The notes below the pieces were generated by a model that saw only the letters and a program-made list of their open reading frames with translations, did not search any database and was not told where the DNA came from. DNA of 64,000 nucleotides, taken from contig JAFLCC010000003.1 in NCBI GenBank assembly GCA_017302835.1, forward strand, positions 264,721 to 328,720. The letters are read 5' to 3'. Position 1 is the first letter of the stretch, and each line of letters opens with the position of its first letter. The DNA is from Deltaproteobacteria bacterium (GTDB lineage: Bacteria > Bdellovibrionota > Bdellovibrionia > Bdellovibrionales > Bdellovibrionaceae). The position numbers and the translations under genes were made by a program. Shown here one piece after another: positions 52,187 to 59,351 of this stretch.

Positions 52187-53269
52187 ATGATCCACGAAAT
52201 GATTAAGCTATTGAAATATTGTCCTTCTGGTGGTAACCAGCAACCCTGCAGACTTATGTTGGAAGAGAGTGAAATAAACTACACGCTAACTCTTCGAATA
52301 GAAAAAAATAAAAATACTCATACCTATGCAGATCCATTTTATTTTGGAAGCTTAATTGGTCTTGGTATTATGACTTATAGTGTGAATTATTTGGCGCCCA
52401 GTTTCGGGATTAAAGTTTTATCTATTACCGAAAATCTGGATCAAAACCCATTTGACTCAAAAATTATTTTTAAATTGCAGAAAGATTTTGGTCTACTTAA
52501 TGATTTAACTCAAAAAAAACAAGAGTATTTTCGAAAAAGATTTACAGACAGAAACCTTTTTTTATCCAAAAAAATCCCTAATGAGATTAAGTCGGATCTT
52601 TTTAATAGGGTCTCGGGTATTGTTTCTTTTGAAACGAGCAAAGATCGTCAAAGGGTCATTAATGTATTAAAAAAATTGTCCTTAATACGTTTTCAAAATG
52701 ATCAGTTGTTTCATGAATTGTTACAAGAGCTAACAGTTAACTCAGAAAATCGTGGAATTCCAATTAAAAATCTAGGTCTCAGTTATTTTTTAGAAAAATT
52801 GATGGTAATGATAAAATCATTTCCTCTAACGATACCCTATGATTTATTTCACCTATGGCCAAATTATGAAAGTGTTACGAGGCCGTTGAAATCTTCCCCA
52901 GAAATTTGGCACCTCTCCGAAGTTGGAATTGAGCAGATTCATTGGATTGCCTTAGGAAAAAAAATGATGGATATTTGGATGACTCTGACAGAGAATGGCA
53001 TTCATCTTCACCCATATGGCGGACCCTTAATTTTGGCAAATTATTTCTATCAAAAAAAGTATTTTTCATTTTCTATTAAGCATCAATCAATTTTGAATGA
53101 ACTAGAAACAATGATAACAGATAAAACCCCCTTGGACTTTAAAAAGGCGTCCATTTTTTTAAGGGTGGGATATTCAAATACACCATATATGGCTACCCCC
53201 AGAGAATATATGGATGATGAAGGTCTAAGTGTAGACAAAGGTCCAGTTTTTTCGGCAAAGAGCTCATAA
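52187..53269 (+). CDS. nitroreductase-family protein
   Basis: The start is set at ATG 52187; an in-frame TTG at 52166 is possible but less likely. The N-terminal KYCPSGGNQQPCRL matches the FMN-binding opening of nitroreductase/SagB-type proteins (A-P-S-G-D-N-x-Q-P-W-R). The central region is helical, and the late segments IHLHPYGGPLIL and SIFLRVGYSNTPYMATPRE match the second half of the fold. At 360 residues it is longer than ordinary nitroreductases (~200) and resembles the larger uncharacterised family. It may reduce or oxidise a small molecule using FMN. It is divergent from an AraC regulator. Confidence 0.7.
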   Translation: MIHEMIKLLKYCPSGGNQQPCRLMLEESEINYTLTLRIEKNKNTHTYADPFYFGSLIGLGIMTYSVNYLAPSFGIKVLSITENLDQNPFDSKIIFKLQKDFGLLNDLTQKKQEYFRKRFTDRNLFLSKKIPNEIKSDLFNRVSGIVSFETSKDRQRVINVLKKLSLIRFQNDQLFHELLQELTVNSENRGIPIKNLGLSYFLEKLMVMIKSFPLTIPYDLFHLWPNYESVTRPLKSSPEIWHLSEVGIEQIHWIALGKKMMDIWMTLTENGIHLHPYGGPLILANYFYQKKYFSFSIKHQSILNELETMITDKTPLDFKKASIFLRVGYSNTPYMATPREYMDDEGLSVDKGPVFSAKSS

Positions 53270-53325
53270 CGTCAAAAATATTTACAAAATAGATTAAATA
53301 AAGTTTTTCATTTTAATAACTTCCT

Positions 53326-53354
53326 TAAAGTCTAAATCGATTTTTCCCGAATAA
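53326..53354 (+). promoter_or_regulatory. possible sigma-28-like promoter for the GYF_2-PilZ gene
   Basis: TAAAGTCT (53326-53333) matches the FliA -35 at 7/8. CCCGAATAA follows after 12-13 bases, resembling GCCGATAA with an inserted A. Spacing is one or two bases long, so the call is weak. It is the third such site in the window near a gene of motility/second-messenger type. Confidence 0.35.
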
Positions 53355-53378
53355 GGTCCATATGGCTAAGGACGAATC

Positions 53379-54215
53379 ATGAAGAATATCTACTTTATAA
53401 GTAAAAATGAAAAACAGTTAGGTCCTTTAACTGAAGATCAGATTCTTAAAAAGATTAAATTAAAAGAAATAAGTTGGATGGACTATATTTTTGAAAATTC
53501 AAAAAGAGATTGGATCCTAATAATGGAACATCCAAAGTTCAATAAATTATTTACAGAAAGTGTTTTACGAGGTCCAAGCGAGGATCCCCTAGCTAAACAA
53601 AAAAATAAGAAAACTAAAACGATTGAAGATCAGCAAATTGAGGGAAAAGCTTGGTATTTATTGAAGGAAAACAACAATTATGGTCCTTTTTTTATCACTG
53701 AAATAATTCAGATGTTACAATCAAAAATATTGTCTGAATATGATTTCATATGGCATGAAAAATTTGAAAATTGGAAGCGGGTTGCAGAAACCCCTGATTT
53801 CGCTTCTGAAAATATTCAAAATTTATTAAAAAGTGGAAATCCTGAAATTCAGGAATATTTTTTTAGGCGCAGAAATATTAGAGTCAACTATGGATGCAGT
53901 TTGGTTGTTCATGATAATAAAAAAATTTATAAGGGAAGAAGTATTGAATTAAGCTCTGGAGGGGCAGGGATTTTCGTAGATACGAATGACTTGAGGAACG
54001 GCCAAAATTTATTTTTACATTTTCAACCAGGGGATGGCGTTCCACCATTTAATGCCATTTGTACTATAGTAAGTAAGCAATTTAATAGTCACCAGCAGGG
54101 TCAAAATTTAGAATTCAAGTATGGAGTTAGATTTACAAGCATTAGTCAAAATATTAAACAGAAAATTCAAGAATTTGCGGAATCAGAGGGTAAAGGCAAA
54201 AAGAAGGCATCATGA
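53379..54215 (+). CDS. tandem GYF_2 domains fused to a PilZ domain
   Basis: Residues about 3-58 (FISKNEKQLGPLTEDQILKK) and 91-145 (AWYLLKENNNYGPFFITEII) are two GYF_2 (DUF4339) domains. The PilZ domain spans about 163-275, with the RRRNIRV motif (RxxxR-type) and ELSSGGAG (x-S-x-x-G) needed for cyclic-di-GMP binding. The protein probably binds c-di-GMP and a partner protein through GYF. AAGGAC precedes the ATG. It overlaps the VWA lipoprotein gene by four bases (ATGA), implying co-translation. Confidence 0.85.
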   Translation: MKNIYFISKNEKQLGPLTEDQILKKIKLKEISWMDYIFENSKRDWILIMEHPKFNKLFTESVLRGPSEDPLAKQKNKKTKTIEDQQIEGKAWYLLKENNNYGPFFITEIIQMLQSKILSEYDFIWHEKFENWKRVAETPDFASENIQNLLKSGNPEIQEYFFRRRNIRVNYGCSLVVHDNKKIYKGRSIELSSGGAGIFVDTNDLRNGQNLFLHFQPGDGVPPFNAICTIVSKQFNSHQQGQNLEFKYGVRFTSISQNIKQKIQEFAESEGKGKKKAS

Positions 54216-55177
54216 AGAAATTTATATTAATAATTTATTTTTTTTTAGTGAGTTGTTCGAACAGTGTTAATTTTGATTTGCCGCAAGCAAGCCAAAATTT
54301 CGCACAAGATATTAAGTATAACAACAAAGTCGACTTTTTATTTATTGTTGATAATACCTCTTCAATGAATGTGGTACAAAAGTATGTGGCTGATCAATTG
54401 CCGTTTCTTATTAATTCTTTCAATGAATTAAGAATGGATTTTCATATTGGTGTTGTCACAACCACAATGAACAGTCACTTTGATTACAGTGGAAAGCTAT
54501 TTGGAAATCCTAAATTTATTGATTCCTCTAGTAAAAATATAAATGAGGAGCTGGCCAAGAAAATCCTGGTTGGTGTGGATGGGGCTACAATTGAACAAGG
54601 TTTAGATGCTATGGTGAGTGTTTTTTCAGACGAGTATCTTAACGGAGAAGGAAAAAATTTTATAAGAAAGGACGCCTATTTAAGTGTTATTGCTCTGAGC
54701 AATGAAGATGATGAAAGCCGTTTTGAATGGACTTATTATGCTGATTTTTTAAACAAACTAAAACCCAATTATGAGGATGGCTCCAAAGCATGGTCATTTA
54801 ATTTCTTTGGTGTTCTTTCCTTGAATGACCAGTGCCCAAGTGGTGATTGGAGTTTTTACAAAAGTCCAGGTGTCAAATTCTTAGACTTGGTTAAGTACAG
54901 CTCCGGTTTTTCAGGATCTATATGTGGGAGCAATATTTATAATGCCTTGTCTGGAATCAAAGCCAGGGTCATACAGGTTCTTACAGACTACAAACTTAAA
55001 GAGGTACCAGAAATTTCTTCTATAAAAGTCTATTTAAACAGCCAATTGATAGATCAAGATGAAAAAAATGGATGGACCTATATTAAAGAACTTAATTTAA
55101 TTAGATTTAATGGAACGGCTATTCCAAAATCAGATGATGGAATCAGAGTTGATTTTAAACCGCTAGAATCACATTAA
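54212..55177 (+). CDS. von Willebrand factor A-type lipoprotein
   Basis: A lipobox ends the signal peptide (ILIIYFFLVSC). The mature protein opens with a VWA-like domain: KVDFLFIVDNTSSM resembles the MIDAS strand D-x-S-x-S, here with T replacing the first serine, followed by FHIGVVTTTMN, GATIEQGLDAMV and AYLSVIALSNEDDE. The last ~60 residues form a separate beta domain. VWA proteins of this type (VDFLFVVDNSGSM in myxobacteria and relatives) are surface or periplasmic binding proteins. Co-translated with the PilZ protein. Confidence 0.77.
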   Translation: MKKFILIIYFFLVSCSNSVNFDLPQASQNFAQDIKYNNKVDFLFIVDNTSSMNVVQKYVADQLPFLINSFNELRMDFHIGVVTTTMNSHFDYSGKLFGNPKFIDSSSKNINEELAKKILVGVDGATIEQGLDAMVSVFSDEYLNGEGKNFIRKDAYLSVIALSNEDDESRFEWTYYADFLNKLKPNYEDGSKAWSFNFFGVLSLNDQCPSGDWSFYKSPGVKFLDLVKYSSGFSGSICGSNIYNALSGIKARVIQVLTDYKLKEVPEISSIKVYLNSQLIDQDEKNGWTYIKELNLIRFNGTAIPKSDDGIRVDFKPLESH

Positions 55178-55204
55178 GAGCCTTATTTTTAGAGAGCTAC
55201 TAAT

Positions 55205-55792
55205 CTACTTAATCTGCTGTTGATAGGCTAAGAAAAATAAATAACTATTCCCATACTCTTGATTTTTGTTGGTAACAGAAAGTGAATACCTATTATCAAG
55301 AATGAATGCTGACTTCTTTTCTCTCCATAGCTCGAATTGTAATGAAAAATCAAATCCATATTCAGTGAAATCTCTTGCGGAGGTGTTCATGTCTGTTCCA
55401 GAGAGAAAGTCACTGTGAATTATTTGTGGATCTCCAATAGAGTAGGAGGAATAAAAATCTATAGCAGTACTCACAAATTCTGAAAAATATCTACGATAGC
55501 CCATGGAAATTTGAAGAAGTTCCGTCTTCTCACTAAGAATCTGGGAATCATGTTCGCGAAAAAAAAATTTATTGGTATAGAACATCATGACTTCAATGGA
55601 TGAGTAACTGCTGATATCTCCCAAGCCTACAACTCCAAATCCAGGCTGAAATGGCGATTGGGCGCCAGAGTTTGTATTTGAAAAGTTCGTTTTAGAGAGT
55701 AGAGGTCCAACGCTGATATAACCATTTCCTGGTGCAGGGCTGTATGCAAAACTCTTTACCGATAATAAGATAAACGTCATAATCTTCAACAT
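55205..55792 (-). CDS. outer-membrane beta-barrel-like protein
   Basis: A short signal peptide (MLKIMTFILLSVKSFAYSPA) leads to 175 residues of alternating aromatic/hydrophobic strands (GYISVGPLLSKTNF, VVGLGDISSYSSIEVMMFYT, LLQISMGYRRYFSEF, YRYSLSVTNKN-type ends) compatible with an 8-stranded OMP. It ends in YLFFLAYQQQIK rather than in a terminal aromatic. It is divergent from the exported gene at 55811, with 18 bp between starts. No specific family recognised. Confidence 0.55.
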   Translation of the reverse strand: MLKIMTFILLSVKSFAYSPAPGNGYISVGPLLSKTNFSNTNSGAQSPFQPGFGVVGLGDISSYSSIEVMMFYTNKFFFREHDSQILSEKTELLQISMGYRRYFSEFVSTAIDFYSSYSIGDPQIIHSDFLSGTDMNTSARDFTEYGFDFSLQFELWREKKSAFILDNRYSLSVTNKNQEYGNSYLFFLAYQQQIK

Positions 55793-55810
55793 AGAGGAAG
55801 ATTAAAATCA

Positions 55811-56812
55811 ATGTATCCTATTGTCCAACGACTTTTTATTTTTGGCTCCTTTTATTCAGGATGCCAGCTTTTCTATTCTCGAAACTTTCTATTCTTATTT
55901 TTTTATAGCACGATTTTTTTCTTGCCAGTTAGAGTTCTTTCCTTGACTCCAAATGAGAAAACAGAAGAGACATTTGAGGAGTTTCTTATTCGGAATAATA
56001 AAGAGTTATCAGAATGGTTTGATAGCCAGGCCGAAGCGATTGATTTGTTTTTGGTAGGTCAAAAGTTAACAACAAAAAAAAATGAAACTACATTTAGGAT
56101 TGAGAATTCCAGTTTTGTCAAAGAGCGTGAAACTTTTAATAACACGACTGGATTTCGAATTGTATTGAGGCTTCCAAATCTTGAAAAGTATTGGCAGTTA
56201 CAGTTAACTTCATATGATGAAGTTGAAGATAAACGGGGGGCTAAAAATAAATACGTTAAACAGGCCCCCAAAGATCAAAATTATGGAGCCACTATTGGGT
56301 GGTTTCAAAATTTGGGAAAAATACGAACTTCTTTTCAGCCTCGTATTGAACTTCAAGACCCATTAAAAGTATCTCATTCATTTACATTTGAAAGTCTTAT
56401 CAGTGTAAATACTTTCCACGTAAACCCTAAACTTGAATTATTTGCCCATCCTGATAAGGGAGTGGGAATTTTCAATGCCTATAATTTTGATTTTCCTCTA
56501 AATAGGTTTTTTTCTTTAACCTGGATTAATGAAGGCGAGTATCAGGAAAAAAATCATGTTTTAGGAGTGAGTCATGGTTTATCACTGGGACAACATCTGA
56601 ATTCCAAAAAAAGCATATCCTATAATATTTTTTGTGATTATAATAACAGGCCTGATTATCACCTTCTTGGCTACAATTTATCCGTTTCGTGGAGTGAGAT
56701 CATTTATCGTAAGATTCTTGATTACCGTGTGACCCCTTATTTAGAATTTATTGGTGAAAAAGGTTTCGTGGGTGTGCCAGGACTAAATATTAATTTTTAT
56801 CTTACATTTTAA
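55811..56812 (+). CDS. exported beta-strand-rich protein, probable outer-membrane barrel
   Basis: The N-terminus contains a long hydrophobic signal region (FLFLFFYSTIFFLPVRVLS) preceded by about 25 residues including one cysteine; a later ATG is not available nearby, so the signal may start internally. The body consists of many amphipathic strands (TGFRIVLRLPNLEKYWQLQL, ATIGWFQNLGKIRTSFQPRI, LGYNLSVSWSEIIYRKILDY) and ends in INFYLTF, a terminal aromatic typical of the outer-membrane insertion signal. 333 residues. Function unknown. Confidence 0.6.
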   Translation: MYPIVQRLFIFGSFYSGCQLFYSRNFLFLFFYSTIFFLPVRVLSLTPNEKTEETFEEFLIRNNKELSEWFDSQAEAIDLFLVGQKLTTKKNETTFRIENSSFVKERETFNNTTGFRIVLRLPNLEKYWQLQLTSYDEVEDKRGAKNKYVKQAPKDQNYGATIGWFQNLGKIRTSFQPRIELQDPLKVSHSFTFESLISVNTFHVNPKLELFAHPDKGVGIFNAYNFDFPLNRFFSLTWINEGEYQEKNHVLGVSHGLSLGQHLNSKKSISYNIFCDYNNRPDYHLLGYNLSVSWSEIIYRKILDYRVTPYLEFIGEKGFVGVPGLNINFYLTF

Positions 56813-56841
56813 ATTCAGAGTTTAAAATCCAATTCTTTATA

Positions 56842-57066
56842 ATGTCTAAATCGGTATTGGATAAACTTGTGCCTGATGTATTATCAGACTTTAGAGGCAT
56901 CGTTTTTCTTGCAGAAGAATTACTATCTGACGTGCCTGATAAACGGTACCAGAGCATAGAAACAGAAAGGCTCATCAATAGAGGATCAACAAAACTAAAA
57001 GATAAGAATGTTCTCGTTATCTCTTATTCTGAGTTTCTTGATCGAATTGAGACACTATTGACTTAA
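56842..57066 (+). CDS. hypothetical small protein
   Basis: A 74-residue soluble protein, starting MSKSVLDKLVPDVLSDFRGI, with no signal peptide. The only nearby ATG lacks a clear ribosome-binding site. Charge is balanced and the sequence is predicted helical with a central strand (KNVLVISYSEFLDRIE). It could be a truncated remnant, a small partner of the envelope proteins around it, or a spurious frame. No family recognised. Confidence 0.35.
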   Translation: MSKSVLDKLVPDVLSDFRGIVFLAEELLSDVPDKRYQSIETERLINRGSTKLKDKNVLVISYSEFLDRIETLLT

Positions 57067-57203
57067 CAGTTCTTTGTGTCAAAAAGAGAATTTGAAACAT
57101 ATGTTATCAATTTATTCAATGTTTAAAATCAACTCACTTAAATTGATCACGATGAAGCTGAATAGGTTTTGATTTTGCACCTTCTATTTATCAGGGGGCT
57201 CTA

Positions 57204-58244
57204 ATGAAATTTACGAGCAGATTGTTGTTAAGTTTTTTGTCAGTATTAATTATTGTTTCATTTCAAAACTGCGGCCAGTCAGGAAATATCAGCATGCAGA
57301 GCCAATCTGGGGTGGCCAAAATGGATGCCAATAATACCGACCAACCTAATTTACCCAGTCCTGTTAGTAGTTCTGATCCAGCATTAGAAGATCCGATAAC
57401 TATAGTTGATCCAGATAGAATTGTCGGAGTTCCTCCAACGCCGCCACCTACGGCCGCTCCAACGCAGCCTACAGCATCGCCAACGATGCCACCTCCGCCA
57501 GTTGCATCGGTAATCCCTCCTTCCGCTCCGCCGCCCTCTACAGTGAACGCTCCACCGACGATGGTGCCACCGACTGCCGGGTCACCAACTGCCGGGTCAC
57601 CAACTGCCGGGTCACCAACAGTCTCTCATGGAGCCATAAAGGATGATGATGATAAAGACGACTCTATAGATGTTGCCAAAGAGTATCTTGATTATGACAT
57701 TGATGAAGATAATGGAAGCATTAAATCTGGATATAAAATATCCTGTGCAGGGTTAAATAGACTGATGATGTTAACTAGCGGGTTTGTGAAAAAAACTGAT
57801 GCTACTTCTGTAAATAACACGGTGGGGAACTTAAAAATTTCGGCTCAAGATGATGTGAGTATAAACAATCATCACGGTTTGCTTTTTCTTTTCAACATTA
57901 AAAATATTTTCAGACTCAATAATATCAAAGCACTGTTTTTGCTTGCAGAGGCAGATAACATTGGTCTTGTGAATAATGTCAGGTCGCTCTCTATAATGAG
58001 AGCCGATGTTGTTTCATCAATTCACAGTTTTAGAGGCTTGTTGTGTTTGGACTCCCCAAGCATCGAAGAGATTTCAAACTATCGTGGCATTCTAGAAATT
58101 TCTGGAAATGTGAAAAGAATATCCAATTTCAGAGGTACCTTGAAAGTGAAAGGCCAAATTGATCATCTTGAAAACTTCAGAGGTACTTTAAAAGTCGATG
58201 GCGATATTTTGTCACAAAACAACGTGAAGATCCTCATGAAATAG
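57204..58244 (+). CDS. lipoprotein with Pro/Thr-rich linker and repetitive beta-helix-like C-terminus
   Basis: The signal ends in a lipobox-like FQNCG, seen as VSFQNCGQSGN. Residues about 75-150 are a Pro/Ala/Thr/Ser linker (PPTPPPTAAPTQPTASPTMP) that includes three copies of TAGSP-T encoded by 15-bp tandem repeats. An acidic patch follows (KDDDDKDDS). The C-terminal ~170 residues repeat a pattern of about 17 residues around N-x-R-G (ISNYRGILEISGNVKRI, ISNFRGTLKVKGQIDHL, LENFRGTLKVDGDI), suggesting a beta-solenoid. It is probably a surface lipoprotein. The GGGGGC site upstream of the ATG is G-rich. Confidence 0.7.
   Translation: MKFTSRLLLSFLSVLIIVSFQNCGQSGNISMQSQSGVAKMDANNTDQPNLPSPVSSSDPALEDPITIVDPDRIVGVPPTPPPTAAPTQPTASPTMPPPPVASVIPPSAPPPSTVNAPPTMVPPTAGSPTAGSPTAGSPTVSHGAIKDDDDKDDSIDVAKEYLDYDIDEDNGSIKSGYKISCAGLNRLMMLTSGFVKKTDATSVNNTVGNLKISAQDDVSINNHHGLLFLFNIKNIFRLNNIKALFLLAEADNIGLVNNVRSLSIMRADVVSSIHSFRGLLCLDSPSIEEISNYRGILEISGNVKRISNFRGTLKVKGQIDHLENFRGTLKVDGDILSQNNVKILMK
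57573..57617 (+). repeat. three tandem 15-bp repeats within the lipoprotein gene
   Basis: ACTGCCGGGTCACCA occurs three times head to tail (57573, 57588, 57603), encoding T-A-G-S-P units of the linker. As the unit is a multiple of three, slippage would change linker length without frameshift. Confidence 0.9.
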
Positions 58245-58279
58245 TTTCGTGTGGCAGTCGTGAAATGCTAATAATCAGG

Positions 58280-59350
58280 TTATAAAAAGTCTGCCAAGAT
58301 TTCTTCAAATTGGGTTTTTGAGGGTTTAAGTTGAGATTCATTTAACTCAAAGAGACCTTCAGAAACCAGGTTTAGCTCTTCATTAAGGCTTGGCGACGAT
58401 TCGTTAATATAAAATAATCCTGTTAAAATCTGACCGGCATTGGCGCTCTCTTGGAGCAGCTTAAGCGCGTTTATTTTATCACTCACAGAATGTTCATTGG
58501 CTCCTAATTTTTTTAAAATCAACTCGCTCCCATCAGGCATTTGAACCCTTTGCGTGGATCCCTCACGGTAATCTACTTTGATTTCCTCCATGGGCTGTAC
58601 CAGTCCCAACTCTTGCAGACTGACATCGTGTTCACGAACGTAGGTATAACTTTTTGTAGAACCATCATGGTTATTAAAAGTGATACAGGGTGAAATCACA
58701 TCGATAAGAGCTGTACCTCGGTGTTTTTGAGCAGCTTGAAGCAAGGGAACTAATTGTTTGGCATCACCAGAAAAAGATCTCGCCACAAAGGTGCATCCCA
58801 AAGTGAGTGCCAAGGAGCAAATATCAATGGTGTCAAATGGATTGTAGGCACCACTTTTTTGTTTAGCACCCTTATCTGCGGTAGCACTAAATTGCCCTTT
58901 AGTTAATCCATATACGCCATTGTTAGCAACGATATAACACATTTGTACATTTCTTCGTATTAAATGAGTAAAGCCACCCACTCCAATACTAGCGGTATCA
59001 CCGTCACCACTCATTCCAATCATGTGTAAACTTCCATTAACGACTTTGGCGCCTGTAGTGACCGGGGCCATACGTCCATGCATGGAATTAAAACCAAAAG
59101 ATTTAGACATGAAGTAAGCCGGAGTCTTTGAGCTGCAGCCGATTCCAGACATCTTGGCAATTTGATAGGGATGAATTCCATTTTGATAGGTGGCTGTAAT
59201 TATATGAGCCGTAATGCTGTCATGACCGCAACCTGTGCAAAGGGTAGAGGCGGAACCAGAATAATCTTTTTTTTCCAAATTCACTTTGTTTTTATTTGCA
59301 GGAGCTGTAACGGGAGCATTTGCAGGAGGTGTTTTAGGTGTTACTGTCAT
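58280..59350 (-). CDS. korB: 2-oxoacid:ferredoxin oxidoreductase, beta subunit
   Basis: The TPP-binding subunit of a 2-oxoglutarate- or pyruvate-type ferredoxin oxidoreductase. Key features: LCTGCGHD near the N-terminus, the TPP motif GDGDTASIGVGGFTHLIRRN and ANNGVYGLTKGQFSAT, and DVISPCITFNNHDGS. It is longer than archaeal KorB, with an extra C-terminal ~60 residues. It starts one base after korA, so the two are co-transcribed. Substrate choice (2-oxoglutarate versus other 2-oxoacids) cannot be fixed by eye. Confidence 0.88.
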   Translation of the reverse strand: MTVTPKTPPANAPVTAPANKNKVNLEKKDYSGSASTLCTGCGHDSITAHIITATYQNGIHPYQIAKMSGIGCSSKTPAYFMSKSFGFNSMHGRMAPVTTGAKVVNGSLHMIGMSGDGDTASIGVGGFTHLIRRNVQMCYIVANNGVYGLTKGQFSATADKGAKQKSGAYNPFDTIDICSLALTLGCTFVARSFSGDAKQLVPLLQAAQKHRGTALIDVISPCITFNNHDGSTKSYTYVREHDVSLQELGLVQPMEEIKVDYREGSTQRVQMPDGSELILKKLGANEHSVSDKINALKLLQESANAGQILTGLFYINESSPSLNEELNLVSEGLFELNESQLKPSKTQFEEILADFL

Positions 59351-59351
59351 T

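Noticed and set aside
57121..57160. Possible sigma-28 promoter upstream of the Pro/Thr-linker lipoprotein
   Set aside because: TAAATTGA-N10-GCTGAATA differs from consensus at several key positions and in spacing.
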